Source: an uncultured Lachnospiraceae bacterium
Lineage (GTDB): Bacteria; Bacillota; Clostridia; Lachnospirales; Lachnospiraceae
Assembly: GCA_947648875.1 (NCBI GenBank)
Contig: CANSPM010000004.1
Coordinates: 47,904-111,903 of the forward strand
DNA length: 64,000 nt
Direction: 5' to 3'
Position numbers and translations under genes: made by a program. Positions within the stretch are counted from its first letter, which is position 1, and the number at the start of each line of letters is the position of its first letter. Below are positions 17,312-27,494 of this stretch, piece after piece. The notes below the pieces were generated by a model, which had not been told where the DNA came from, made no database searches, and saw only the letters and a list, made by a program, of their open reading frames with translations.

Positions 17312-17390
17312 AGAAATGTATAGAGTTCACTAAAACATTTAAGGATTCAATAAAACAATAAATAGAATCAGGAAAGGAAAGGTTAGCATT

Positions 17391-20351
17391 ATGAAGCAGA
17401 AAAGCGGTGCGAAATTGACAGCCATGACGCTTGCGGCCACCATGCTTCTGACCGTGGTTCCCGGCCAGGAACTGCGGGCCGAGACGGATGGCGGGAGTGA
17501 CTCGTCCGGCTATTCCTCCGACGATGGATATGTCAATGAGATGATCACCAACAACTACACCAAGGTGAGCGCGGGTTACAGCGCGGCGCTCTATACTGGC
17601 AGTGAGGTGATCACAAAAGCGGCGGAAGCCATCACCGACGGAGGGCAGATCACCTCCGAGAACAGAAGTTATGAGCTGGCGGATCAGGTGGTGGACCTTC
17701 ATATAGGAGATGTGGTCACCCTACAGGTAGAGGTGCCCCAGACTGCGCAGTACTATCTGGGCTTTGACTATCTCTCCTACGACGAGTCCGTGCTGCCCGT
17801 GGGACTGGCCATGACCGTGGATGGAGAATTTCCCTATTACGAGTGCCGTAATCTGGAGTTTGAGACCACCTGGGTACAGAGCGGCGAGAAATCCTATGAC
17901 CGTTACGACAATGAGATCGTGACCGTGCCGGATAAGCTGATCCGGTGGGAGCGCAAATATTTAAGCGACGGCAGTTACCGGCGGTCCCGTCCCCTGACAC
18001 TGGAACTGGAGGCAGGCAGCCATGAGATCCGGCTTCAGGTGAATGAGGGAAACTTCCTGTTGGGCGCGCTGCTGCTTGCGCCTCCGGAGCAGATTCCCGC
18101 CTACAGCGGCAGTCAGAAAGCGGAGGGGCAGGAACTGATTGAGATCCAGGGGGAGGACTTTACCTACCGGAATGATTCCGCCATCCATGGCATTGCCGAG
18201 TACGATACCAGCCTCTATCCCTACGAGGTAAAGGATACGGTGCTCAACACCATCGACTCCGATTCCTTCCTCACGGCGGGGCAGAAGGTCACCTACCGAT
18301 TTGAAGTGTATGAGGACGGATACTATTACATAGGGATGAACTACCGCCAGTCCGATAAGAATGATTTCCCGGTGTTTCTCAATGTGGAGATCGACGGAGA
18401 GATTCCCCATCAGCAGCTTGCCTCTTACCCCATGGAGTATACTACCAGATACAAAACGACCACCCTGGAGGATGGGAATGGAGAGAACCTCAGCGTATAT
18501 CTGGAAAAGGGGACCCACACCATCTCCTTTACCATCAGCATCGACGAGATTCGGGAGATCCTGGAGGGGCTGGACGAGATCATGTCCGCCGTCAACGATC
18601 TGTCTCTGGAGATCACCAAGGTGGCGGGCAACAATGCCGACAAGTACCGGGATTTAAAGCTCTCCCGGTATATTCCGGACATTGAGGAGCAGCTGTACGG
18701 CTATGCGGACCGGCTGTACGCCTTGCAGGATACGGTAAAAGAATACGCAGGCAAAAAGGGAACCATCGCCGTGCTGTCTTCCATGAGCATTGCTGCCGGG
18801 CAGCTGATCTCCCTGGCCGAGGAGCCGGACGAAATTCCCTTCCGCGTGGCGGAGCTGTGTACCAGCCCCTCCAGCGCCAACCGGCACCTGGCCAACACGG
18901 TGGACACGCTGATCAAGAATAAACTGGCCATAGACAGGATCTTTATCTACCAGGAGGGGGCCACTCTTCCGAAGAAGCCCAATGTCTTTGTGTCGGCGGG
19001 AATGAATATCAAGAGGTTTGTGACTTCCTTTACCGATCAGGCATACTCCACCGGCAATACGGACCCGGAGCATTTGCAGGTATGGGTGAACCGCTCCAGC
19101 CAATATGTGCAGATCATGCAGAAAATGATTGACGAATATTTTACCCCCCGCACAGGCATTGAGGTGGATATCTCCATTATGCCGGACCAGTATAAACTGG
19201 TGCTGGCCAACACCTCCGGCAAGGCCCCGGACGTGGCTACCGGCATTAACTACACGATTCCTTATGAACTGGCTATTCGCGGTGCACTGGTGGAAATGAC
19301 CCGTTTCGACGACTTCGCGCAGGTCGCGGCTCCTTATGAGGACGGTTTCTTCCTGACCTCCTGTGTCAACGGCGGCATTTATGCCATGCCCGAGACCATG
19401 AATTTCTGGGTGCTGTACTACAGAAGCGACATATTGGATAAGCTGGGTCTGGAAGTGCCGGACTCCATGCAGGAGGTCATCGACATGCTGCCGGAGTTGC
19501 AGATGAGAGGTCTGAACTATTATCAGCCCGTGTCCGGCATGCTGCTGATGCGGAACTTCCACGGCACCACGCCGCTGATCCATCAGTTTGGCGGCTCCCT
19601 GTACGGCTCCACCGCGCAGCAGGGCACGGCGCTGGGCAGCGCGGAGTCGGTGGACGGCTTTACATATCTGACGGAATTGTTTACTATTTACAACATGCCG
19701 ATAAACATAGATAATTTTTACCAGCATTTCCGCAATGGCGACATGCCCATCGGTGTGGCGGACTATGCCGCCTACAACCTGCTGTCCAACGCGGCGCCGG
19801 AGCTTAAAAACTCCTGGAGCATCGCCCTGGTGCCCGGCATGGAACAGGAGGACGGCACCATTGACCGCACGGTCTGCGGCTGCGCGGAGAGCAGTGTAAT
19901 CTTCAAGTCCGACAGTGAGCGGGAGGAGAAAGCCTGGGAGTTTGTCAAATGGTGGTCCTCCACAGAGGTACAGGCGGAGTTCGGCCAGACTTTGCAGATC
20001 ACATATGGCGAGGAGTACATGTGGACCACGGCCAACATGGAGGCTTTCATGCAGCTGCCCTGGGACTTTGGCGACAAGCAGATCATTGCGGAGCAGATGC
20101 GTCATGTGGTGGATGTGGCCAGAGTGCCCGGCACCTATCTGTTGGAACGTGAGATGAGCAATGCCTTCAACGATATAGTGGTCAATAAGCAGACGGCTCA
20201 GACCCGCATCGACAAGGCGGTTAAGACCATTAACCGAGAGTTTAGCCGTAAGCTGGAGGAATTTGAGTTCATCGACAGCGATGGCAACACCATCGAGGAC
20301 TACAATATACCTACCATAGAAACCATACGTGAAATATTGGGAAGAGAATAG
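17391..20351 (+). CDS. Oversized extracellular sugar-binding protein with N-terminal beta domains
   Basis: A 986-residue protein with a Sec signal peptide (cleavage near residue 30) and no lipobox, preceded by GGAAAGGAAAGG. Residues about 40-240 and 245-390 look like two related beta-sandwich modules (QYYLGFDYLSYDESVLPVG; YYYIGMNYRQSDKND), resembling carbohydrate-binding modules. A helical linker follows (about 390-550). The C-terminal 430 residues are a family 1 extracellular solute-binding protein (YAMPETMNFWVLYYRSDILDK, then AWEFVKWWSS). Typical binding proteins have 400-550 residues, so this is a fusion. It heads an operon with two permeases and should deliver oligosaccharides to them. 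The family is firm; the ligand is inferred from context. Confidence 0.85.
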   Translation: MKQKSGAKLTAMTLAATMLLTVVPGQELRAETDGGSDSSGYSSDDGYVNEMITNNYTKVSAGYSAALYTGSEVITKAAEAITDGGQITSENRSYELADQVVDLHIGDVVTLQVEVPQTAQYYLGFDYLSYDESVLPVGLAMTVDGEFPYYECRNLEFETTWVQSGEKSYDRYDNEIVTVPDKLIRWERKYLSDGSYRRSRPLTLELEAGSHEIRLQVNEGNFLLGALLLAPPEQIPAYSGSQKAEGQELIEIQGEDFTYRNDSAIHGIAEYDTSLYPYEVKDTVLNTIDSDSFLTAGQKVTYRFEVYEDGYYYIGMNYRQSDKNDFPVFLNVEIDGEIPHQQLASYPMEYTTRYKTTTLEDGNGENLSVYLEKGTHTISFTISIDEIREILEGLDEIMSAVNDLSLEITKVAGNNADKYRDLKLSRYIPDIEEQLYGYADRLYALQDTVKEYAGKKGTIAVLSSMSIAAGQLISLAEEPDEIPFRVAELCTSPSSANRHLANTVDTLIKNKLAIDRIFIYQEGATLPKKPNVFVSAGMNIKRFVTSFTDQAYSTGNTDPEHLQVWVNRSSQYVQIMQKMIDEYFTPRTGIEVDISIMPDQYKLVLANTSGKAPDVATGINYTIPYELAIRGALVEMTRFDDFAQVAAPYEDGFFLTSCVNGGIYAMPETMNFWVLYYRSDILDKLGLEVPDSMQEVIDMLPELQMRGLNYYQPVSGMLLMRNFHGTTPLIHQFGGSLYGSTAQQGTALGSAESVDGFTYLTELFTIYNMPINIDNFYQHFRNGDMPIGVADYAAYNLLSNAAPELKNSWSIALVPGMEQEDGTIDRTVCGCAESSVIFKSDSEREEKAWEFVKWWSSTEVQAEFGQTLQITYGEEYMWTTANMEAFMQLPWDFGDKQIIAEQMRHVVDVARVPGTYLLEREMSNAFNDIVVNKQTAQTRIDKAVKTINREFSRKLEEFEFIDSDGNTIEDYNIPTIETIREILGRE

Positions 20352-20367
20352 GGGGTGAGGATTTTCT

Positions 20368-21291
20368 ATGGCAGAGACAAAAGGTAAAAAGAATAAAATA
20401 AGTAAGCGGAGCAACAACAAAAACGGCTATCTGTTCATTGCGCCTTACGGCCTGGCTTTTACCGTATTTATCCTGGTGCCGGTGTTGCTGGCGGTGGCAT
20501 TGTCCTTCACCAACTTCAACGCCATCGAGTTTCCGTCCTGGGTGGGCTTTCTGAATTACATTACCGTGCTGACCAACGACGAGGTGTTCATGCAGCATGT
20601 GCTGCCCAACACGGTGGTGTACGCGCTGATTGTGGGTGTGGGAGGCTATGTGCTATCCTTTGTGCTGGCCTGGGCCCTGTGCAATCTGACAAGGGGGTTC
20701 CGCACCGTGTTCGCGCTGATTCTTTATTCGCCCAGCATGACGGCGGGCGTGGCCATGACCGTGGTGTGGAAGGTTATTTTCTCCGGCGACCAGACGGGCC
20801 TTTTAAACAGCTGGCTCATGAGTCTGGGCGTATTGAACGAGCCGGTGATCTGGCTGATCAACGCCAAATATCTGCTGCCCATCGTTATTGTCATCGGACT
20901 GTGGTCCAGCATGGGTATCGGATTTCTGTCCCTGATCGCCGGTATTCTGAACACGGATGAATCCCTGTATGAAGCGGGGGCCATCGACGGCATTAAGAAC
21001 CGCTTTCAGGAGATGATCTATATCGTCATCCCCAGCATGAAACCCCAGATGCTGTTCGCGGCGGTTATGGCCATCGTCAACGCTTTCCAGGCGGGCACGA
21101 TCTTTACGCTGCTGACGGGCAACCCTTCGCCGGGATACGCTTCCCAGCTGATTGTAAACCATATCGAAGACTACGGTTTCCTGCGCTACGAGATGGGTTA
21201 CGCGGCGGCGGTTTCCGTGGTACTGCTGCTCATTGTACAATTATTCTCCAAAGTGGCTGACAGGCTCTTTGGAGAGAGAGACGATTTTTAG
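20368..21291 (+). CDS. Sugar ABC transporter permease (UgpA/LplB type)
   Basis: A 307-residue integral membrane protein with about six hydrophobic segments. The EAA loop that docks the ATPase is [20 protein letters not shown] followed by PSMKP. It starts at the ATG after GGGGGTGAGGATTTTCT, 16 bp beyond the binding-protein gene. It pairs with the next permease as the membrane channel of a carbohydrate uptake system (CUT1 class). No ATPase gene is present in the operon, so a shared MsmX/MsmK-like ATPase encoded elsewhere is expected. Confidence 0.92.
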   Translation: MAETKGKKNKISKRSNNKNGYLFIAPYGLAFTVFILVPVLLAVALSFTNFNAIEFPSWVGFLNYITVLTNDEVFMQHVLPNTVVYALIVGVGGYVLSFVLAWALCNLTRGFRTVFALILYSPSMTAGVAMTVVWKVIFSGDQTGLLNSWLMSLGVLNEPVIWLINAKYLLPIVIVIGLWSSMGIGFLSLIAGILNTDESLYEAGAIDGIKNRFQEMIYIVIPSMKPQMLFAAVMAIVNAFQAGTIFTLLTGNPSPGYASQLIVNHIEDYGFLRYEMGYAAAVSVVLLLIVQLFSKVADRLFGERDDF

Positions 21292-21309
21292 AGAGGAGGA
21301 GAATAGGAT

Positions 21310-22179
21310 ATGGCATATAAAGGACATCGCATCAATCCCACCAGATTTGAGAAGAGCCAGATCAAGATCATTGTGATCCTGCTCCCGCTGGTGATTTTCA
21401 TGGCATTACCCATTATTTTCATTATCAACCATGCGTTTAAGCCCATGGAAGAGCTGTTTGCATTCCCTCCTACCTTCTTTGTGAGAAACGCAACCCTGGA
21501 AAATTTTGAGAGCCTGATCAAGGCCAGCCGGACATCGGGCATTCCCTTGAGCCGTTATGTGTTCAACAGTCTGATCGTGACGCTGGTGACCATTTTCCTG
21601 TCCCTGCTGATGACCACCTGCGCGGCGTTCGCGCTGTCCAAGATCCGGTTCAAGGCCAAGAACACGCTGATGAATATTAACCAGACCGCCATTATGTTTG
21701 TGGCCACCGCCGTGCTGATTCCCCGTTACCTGGTGATCAGCAAGACCGGTATGATCGACAGCTACCTGGCGCACATCCTGCCTTTGGTGGCCATGCCTGT
21801 GGCGCTGTTTCTGGTGAAGCAGTTCGTGGACCAGGTGCCGGACTCCCTGATGGAGGCGGCCTACATGGACGGCGCCACAGACTGGCAGGTATATCTTAAG
21901 ATCATCATCCCCATGATCAAACCCGCTATCGCCACGGCCTCCATTCTGGTATTCCAACAGGTGTGGACCAACATGGAGACCTCCAACTATTTTGTGAATG
22001 ACGACAGCATGAAGACGCTGACATTCTATATGAACACCCTGGCCAACGCCAACAACACGGTAGCCGGGCAGGGGATGGCGGCGGCGGCTTCCCTGATCAT
22101 GTTCATCCCGAACCTGGTGCTGTTTATCATATTGCAGAAGAACGTTATGAACACCATGGCGCACTCCGGTATCAAGTAA
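21310..22179 (+). CDS. Sugar ABC transporter permease (UgpE/MalG type)
   Basis: A 289-residue membrane protein with six predicted segments. The EAA loop is EAAYMDGATDWQVYLKIIIP, as in the MalG partner class. It is the second half of the first transporter, 18 bp downstream of its partner with AGAGGAGGAGAATAGGAT before the start. The short C-terminal tail (QKNVMNTMAHSGIK) is usual for this class. Confidence 0.92.
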   Translation: MAYKGHRINPTRFEKSQIKIIVILLPLVIFMALPIIFIINHAFKPMEELFAFPPTFFVRNATLENFESLIKASRTSGIPLSRYVFNSLIVTLVTIFLSLLMTTCAAFALSKIRFKAKNTLMNINQTAIMFVATAVLIPRYLVISKTGMIDSYLAHILPLVAMPVALFLVKQFVDQVPDSLMEAAYMDGATDWQVYLKIIIPMIKPAIATASILVFQQVWTNMETSNYFVNDDSMKTLTFYMNTLANANNTVAGQGMAAAASLIMFIPNLVLFIILQKNVMNTMAHSGIK

Positions 22180-22196
22180 AGGAAAAGGTGAGAGAA

Positions 22197-24248
22197 ATGA
22201 AAAAGATGAAAAAGCATTTCAGGAGAATAGCCTTATGCCTTTTTGCGGTGCTGCTGCTGACGGGCAGCGCGATCAGCGTGGGAGCGGACGCGCCCTACAG
22301 GACCTTTACTTTTGACGGCTATGGCTATATGATTCAGACACAGACGGCATATCTGCCCTACGAGACCATCACCAAGTTCGACGACGAGTCGTTAAACGGG
22401 CCCGCAGACCTGCATGTGACGGATGAGGGCAAAATCTATGTGGCGGACAGCGGCAACGCCCGCATTGTGGTGGGCGATCTGGAGGGCAATCTGCTAAAGA
22501 CCATTGGAGAGGGAACACTGGTTTCTCCCCGAGGCGTATATGTGACGGAAAACGGCCATGTGTATGTGGCGGACCGGGACGCGGAGGCGGTGTTTGAGTT
22601 TGACGGGGACGGGCAGCTGCTGAACCGTTACGGAAAGCCGGATTCCCCCCTGTACGGCGAATCCCTGAGTTTTCTGCCCATCAAGCTGGTGGTGAACGAC
22701 GCAGGGATCATGTATGTGATCTGTGAGTCCAACACCAACGGTATTGTGGAAATCTCTCCCATAGAGGGAGGCACATTTTTGGGGTACTTCGGCACCAATA
22801 TGGCGTCCAGTTCCCCCATGATCGTGATCCGCAGGGCATTGGCCACCAAGGCCCAGCGGGCGAAGATGGTATCCAACATTCCTTCCACGCCCGACAACCT
22901 GTGTATAGACGGCAAGGGCCTGATCTATACGGTGACCAGAGGCGAGGAGGAAAACACTTTAAAGAGGCTGAACATCGCCGGCAAGAATGTGATCGAGCCG
23001 GACATCTATGATGATATTCCCGCAGCGGTGGCGGCGGGCAACCACGACAATGTGTTTATGGTATCCCAACAGGGTTTTGTGTATGAGTTCAACAGCGAGG
23101 GCGAGGCGCTCTTTGTATTCGGCGGCTCCGACGACGGCAATCAGCGGGTGGGCCTGTGTACGGTGGTGAGCGCCATGGATGTGGACTTACAGGACCGGCT
23201 GTACATATTGGACTCCGACAAGGCGCAGATTCAGGTCTATGAGCCCACGGAGTTCACGGATCTGCTGCACAAGGCGCTGAATCTGTACTCTACCGGTCGC
23301 TACACCGAGAGCAAGGAGCCCCTGGAGGAAGTGCTGAAGATGAACAGCATGTTTGACTACGCCAACATGGCCATGGGCCGGGCGTACTTCCAGGAGGAGA
23401 ACTACGAGATGGCCCAGTATTACGCCAAACTGGCCAAAGACTATATGGGCTACTCGGAAGCCACTTGGGAGATCCGCAATCTCTGGCTGAAAAAGTGGAT
23501 TGTCCCCATCATCTGGACGATTGTGATTCTGTGGGCAGCAGGCAAGGTGATCAAGACGCTGGATGGGAAAAAGGGAATCCTCGCGCCCCTGCGAAAAGCG
23601 TCCGCCGGGCTACAGGAGAACCGGCGCGTCCGGGATTTCAAATACGCCTGGTACTTTATGAGACATCCCATTGACGGTTGCTATGGTATCGCCAGAGAGG
23701 GCAGGGCGTCGCTGGTTACGGCCAATCTTCTGGTGGTAATCTTTACCGTGGAATATATGATTAACAAATACCTGTGCGGTTTTCTGCAAAAGACTGTCCG
23801 GGAGGGGCGTTATGAGATTTTTTCTGACATTGGCATGGTAGTGGTGGTTCTGCTGGCACTGACCGCCTGTAATTATCTGGTTTGTACCATCAATGACGGC
23901 GAGGGCACGGTGAAGAAGATTTTCTGTTCCTTTACCTACTGCCTGACTCCCTATGTGACTTTGATCCCTGTGGTGTTCCTGCTGTCCCATGTGGTGACAG
24001 TCAACGAACAGTTTCTCATCAGTTTCGGCTACTGTGCCATCTATGTCTGGGTGGCGGTACTGTTCGTACTGGCGGTGAAGGAGGTCAACAACTACACAGC
24101 CAAGGAGACGTTCAAGGTATTGTGCCTGACCGCGTTTACCATACTGATCATGGCATTGTTACTCTTTATCATTTATGTACTTTGGGCACAGGTATTTGAA
24201 TTTATCAGTGCCATCGGCGGAGAGGTGGTGTATCGAATTGGCAATTAA
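22197..24248 (+). CDS. NHL-repeat / TPR / YIP1-like membrane protein
   Basis: About 683 residues from the ATG at 22197 (GGAAAAGGTGAGAGAA upstream; a GTG nine bases earlier is possible). A signal peptide is followed by an NHL-type beta-propeller (about 70-370) with repeats such as GKIYVADSGNARIVV and GHVYVADRDAEAVFEF. A TPR-like helical pair follows (LHKALNLYSTGRYTESKEPL), then one membrane segment. The C-terminal YIP1-like bundle has four to five membrane helices (about 490-680). The propeller should face outside. Its position inside a sugar-transporter operon suggests a scaffold or sensor for the uptake machinery, but no function has been shown from sequence. Confidence 0.75.
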   Translation: MKKMKKHFRRIALCLFAVLLLTGSAISVGADAPYRTFTFDGYGYMIQTQTAYLPYETITKFDDESLNGPADLHVTDEGKIYVADSGNARIVVGDLEGNLLKTIGEGTLVSPRGVYVTENGHVYVADRDAEAVFEFDGDGQLLNRYGKPDSPLYGESLSFLPIKLVVNDAGIMYVICESNTNGIVEISPIEGGTFLGYFGTNMASSSPMIVIRRALATKAQRAKMVSNIPSTPDNLCIDGKGLIYTVTRGEEENTLKRLNIAGKNVIEPDIYDDIPAAVAAGNHDNVFMVSQQGFVYEFNSEGEALFVFGGSDDGNQRVGLCTVVSAMDVDLQDRLYILDSDKAQIQVYEPTEFTDLLHKALNLYSTGRYTESKEPLEEVLKMNSMFDYANMAMGRAYFQEENYEMAQYYAKLAKDYMGYSEATWEIRNLWLKKWIVPIIWTIVILWAAGKVIKTLDGKKGILAPLRKASAGLQENRRVRDFKYAWYFMRHPIDGCYGIAREGRASLVTANLLVVIFTVEYMINKYLCGFLQKTVREGRYEIFSDIGMVVVVLLALTACNYLVCTINDGEGTVKKIFCSFTYCLTPYVTLIPVVFLLSHVVTVNEQFLISFGYCAIYVWVAVLFVLAVKEVNNYTAKETFKVLCLTAFTILIMALLLFIIYVLWAQVFEFISAIGGEVVYRIGN

Positions 24249-26430
24249 GGGAATGAAAAAAAGCATATGTGTCCTTGCGGCGGCTTTTCTGCTGGTGCTG
24301 TCGATACCGCAGCTGCGTCTCACAGCCCGCGCGGCGGGCGGGGATATACCGGCTGACTACAACAAAGTGGCGGAGAGCGAAGGCTATGAACTGTATCTCT
24401 ACGAGCCTACCCTGTCCGTTATTCTGAGAAACAAGGCCACGGGCAAGGTGCTCCTGTCCACCTTATCCCAGGAGGACGACAACGGGGCCAACAATAAGAC
24501 ATGGACGGCTTACATGCAGTCCGGCGTGGTGTTAAGCGCTATCAAAAACGCCAACGACACATACCAGGTGGATCTGGTGAGCTGTCCCAATACCATTGAT
24601 TACAGCTATGACGACAGCGGATTTTCCGCAAAGATATATTGGAAGGAATATGAGTTTGGTCTGACGGTCCATGTCTCCCTGGAGGGGGACGCGCTGGTGG
24701 CGGAGGTGCCGGAGGAGTCCTTTGTGGAGAATGGCAAAGACAGCTATATTGGCACGGTGAGTCTCTTCCCCATGTTGGGTTACAGCTATCTGGACAATCA
24801 GGAAGGCTATATGTTTATCCCGGACGGCAACGGCGCGCTGATCTATCTGGACGACAAGGACGGGCGCTATGCCAGCGGCTACTCCCAGATGATCTACGGC
24901 GCGGACGCAGGCTTTACGGAATCCACCACGGAAACCCTGCTTTGGGGCAGATACCGCACTGTGAACAGCTCCGAGAAGGTGCTGGCGCCGGTGTTCGGCA
25001 TGGTCCACACGGATGACCAGCTGGGTTATCTGGCCATCGTGGAGGAGGGAGAGAAACGGGCCAGCATCGAAGCCCAGCCCAACGGCGTCATGGTGGACTA
25101 CAACAGATGCTATGCTAAATTCCTGGTGCGCAGGACCTATATACAGCCCCTGAACAACTCCAACTCGGGCACCATGACCAGTGTGGAGGCGGACAGAACC
25201 CACGGCAATCTGCGGGTGCGCTATATGCTGCTCTCCGGCGCGGACGCGGGATATTCGGGCATGGCGGTGACTTACCGGGACTATCTGCTGGAAAACGGCC
25301 TGATACAGCGGCAGGATAACCGTTACAAAACCCGCGTGGATTTCCTGGGAACGGAGAGGGAAGAATTTCTGATTTCCACCCGGGCCGTGGTCATGACGGA
25401 CGTGGACCAGATCCGTGAGATCTACGGGCAGCTACAGGCGGCGGGCGTTGACTCGGTACTCAGTGTCTACAAGGGTTGGCAGAAGGGAGGGATGTACCAC
25501 ATCCCCATCGGTAAGTACAGGGCGGACGGCAAGATCGGCGGTACAGGCGCTCTGACAGATCTGATCCAGGACTCTGCGGGGAAGGGCTATGATATCTATC
25601 TGTACAATGACGCGCTGTGGGCCAATCCCGAAGAGAGCAATACCACTTTCAATATAGTGAAAAAGGTCAATAAGAGGAGATTGGAAATCAGCACCAGAGG
25701 TTATGTTTATGATACCTTCAACTACCTGCTTCCCACCAGGAGCGACTATAACCTGGATAAGTTTGTGGAGAGTTACACTGCCAAAGGTGTAAACAATCTG
25801 GCGGTGGCGGGTGTGTCCAACAATCTGTTCTCCTACAGCTACAGCAGCAAATACTACGACCGTATTTTTACGGCGGACACCTATCGGAACAGTATTGCGG
25901 ATATAGCCGGGCAGACCAACCTGATATTGGAGAAGCCCTTTGCCTATCTGTGGAATTACACCGGGGCCATGCTGGATATGCCTCTGGGCACATCGGATTT
26001 CATGTATGAGGACGAGGAGGTTCCCTTTTTCTCCATCGTGCTCAAGGGCATTGTCCCCATGTACGCCGAATACGTAAACTTTGAGGCCAATAAGCAGGAG
26101 TTTCGTCTGCGGATGCTGGAGGCGGGGGTATACCCTTCCTTCTATGTGACCTATGAGGATTCGGCGGACCTGATCTACACCAACTCCGCTGACCTGTATA
26201 GCACCAAGTATTCCACCTACAGGGATACCATCGTGGAATATGACCAAGAGTTCCGCCAGGCGGCGGCGCTGACGGGGGATGCCGTGATTGTCAGACACGA
26301 GATGCTGGCGGAGGGCGTCAACAAAGTAACCTATGACAACGGTGTAGTGTTCTATATCAACTATAACCAGGACGCGGTGACAGTGGACGGCATAACCGTT
26401 GACGGTTTGTCCTATAAGGCAGGTGAGTGA
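24238..26430 (+). CDS. Exported DUF5696-type protein, possibly glycosidase-like
   Basis: About 730 residues. I chose the TTG at 24238, with AGGTGG nine bases upstream, overlapping the previous gene; the ATG at 24253 has a crowded ribosome binding site. After a signal peptide comes a beta-sandwich region (ELYLYEPTLSVILRNKATGK), then alternating strand-helix segments (SVLSVYKGWQKGGMYHIPIG, YDIYLYNDALW, RGYVYDTFNY) that read like a TIM barrel. A final beta domain ends in VTYDNGVVFYINYN. The lay-out recalls glycoside hydrolases with an N-terminal sandwich, but I see no catalytic pair I can name. It belongs to the operon between two permease pairs. Confidence 0.65.
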   Translation: MAIKGMKKSICVLAAAFLLVLSIPQLRLTARAAGGDIPADYNKVAESEGYELYLYEPTLSVILRNKATGKVLLSTLSQEDDNGANNKTWTAYMQSGVVLSAIKNANDTYQVDLVSCPNTIDYSYDDSGFSAKIYWKEYEFGLTVHVSLEGDALVAEVPEESFVENGKDSYIGTVSLFPMLGYSYLDNQEGYMFIPDGNGALIYLDDKDGRYASGYSQMIYGADAGFTESTTETLLWGRYRTVNSSEKVLAPVFGMVHTDDQLGYLAIVEEGEKRASIEAQPNGVMVDYNRCYAKFLVRRTYIQPLNNSNSGTMTSVEADRTHGNLRVRYMLLSGADAGYSGMAVTYRDYLLENGLIQRQDNRYKTRVDFLGTEREEFLISTRAVVMTDVDQIREIYGQLQAAGVDSVLSVYKGWQKGGMYHIPIGKYRADGKIGGTGALTDLIQDSAGKGYDIYLYNDALWANPEESNTTFNIVKKVNKRRLEISTRGYVYDTFNYLLPTRSDYNLDKFVESYTAKGVNNLAVAGVSNNLFSYSYSSKYYDRIFTADTYRNSIADIAGQTNLILEKPFAYLWNYTGAMLDMPLGTSDFMYEDEEVPFFSIVLKGIVPMYAEYVNFEANKQEFRLRMLEAGVYPSFYVTYEDSADLIYTNSADLYSTKYSTYRDTIVEYDQEFRQAAALTGDAVIVRHEMLAEGVNKVTYDNGVVFYINYNQDAVTVDGITVDGLSYKAGE

Positions 26431-27494
26431 TGGCTATGAGTAAAGAGAGTAAAAAAGAAAAAAAGGCGAAAGTGAAGATAAAACCCGGGCGTCTGGCCCG
26501 GCGGGAAGCCATCACCGGGCTGATCTTCGTGACCCCTTGGATCATCGGTGCGGCCATTTTCCTGATTTATACCCTGGGGAGCTCCTTCTGGTATGGCCTG
26601 AACAATATTCGTATCACCCCCATGGGAAAGAACTTCAACTTTGTGGGGCTGGGCAACTACACCCAGATTCTGCTGGTGGACACGGACTTTACCCCCCAGT
26701 TGTCCCAGTATCTGTTCAGCACCATTATTTCGGTGCCTGTAATTGTGGTTTTCGCGCTGATCATTGCCATTTTGCTAAACGGTAAGATCCGGTGCAAGGG
26801 ATTTTTCCGGTTGATTTTCTTCCTGCCGGTGATCGTAGTCAGCGGCCCGGTGATGGGTATGCTGGCGGACCAAGGCGCGGCAACCATCTCCACCATCGAT
26901 ACCCAGGCCATCGGCAACGCCGTATCGGGCTTTTTGCCCCGGTCTCTGGCGGAGAGTATCACGGAACTTTTCGGAAATATGATAACCATACTCTGGTACT
27001 CCGGTGTACAGATTCTGATTTTCCTGTCCGCCCTACAGAAGATTGACAGTTCCATGTATGAGGCGGCACAGATGGACGGCGGTTCCGGCTGGGAATGTTT
27101 CTGGAAGATCACACTGCCCACTATCAAGCCTATGATTTTGCTGAACGTAGTGTACACGGTGGTATTCATCTCGGGCAACGAGCAGAATGCCATTATCACG
27201 CTGATCCAGGACTCCATGTTCTCCGGCACCAAGGAGAAGGGGTATGGCTATGCGTCCGCCATGGCCTGGCTCTACTCCCTGGTAGTGGTGCTGATTGTGG
27301 TACTGTTCGCGGTGCTGCTGATGGCCCGCAAGGATATATACGAGCGCCAGGTGAAACGCGCAAGGCGCGAGAGGAAGAAGGAGGCCAGGACCGTAAAACG
27401 TATTGAAAGGAGGGGAATCCGCAATGCCAGGAAGATCGAAAAAGCAAGGACAAAGCGCAAGTACAAAACCTACGACGGCTCGGGAGACTATTAA
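26430..27494 (+). CDS. Sugar ABC transporter permease (UgpA type), second transporter
   Basis: A 354-residue protein whose ATG overlaps the stop codon of the preceding gene (TGATG). About six membrane helices are visible and the EAA loop is EAAQMDGGSGWECFWKITLP. It differs from the usual 300 residues by a lysine-rich N-terminus and a long basic C-terminal tail (RQVKRARRERKKEARTVKR and on). The tail overlaps the start of the next gene by about 70 bp in another frame. It forms the second transporter with the following permease and the lipoprotein binding protein. Confidence 0.9.
   Translation: MAMSKESKKEKKAKVKIKPGRLARREAITGLIFVTPWIIGAAIFLIYTLGSSFWYGLNNIRITPMGKNFNFVGLGNYTQILLVDTDFTPQLSQYLFSTIISVPVIVVFALIIAILLNGKIRCKGFFRLIFFLPVIVVSGPVMGMLADQGAATISTIDTQAIGNAVSGFLPRSLAESITELFGNMITILWYSGVQILIFLSALQKIDSSMYEAAQMDGGSGWECFWKITLPTIKPMILLNVVYTVVFISGNEQNAIITLIQDSMFSGTKEKGYGYASAMAWLYSLVVVLIVVLFAVLLMARKDIYERQVKRARRERKKEARTVKRIERRGIRNARKIEKARTKRKYKTYDGSGDY

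Noticed and set aside
18654..20420. A 588-codon minus-strand frame opposite the large binding protein
   Set aside because: It is antisense to a well-supported gene with strong domain evidence, and its His-rich translation has no known features.
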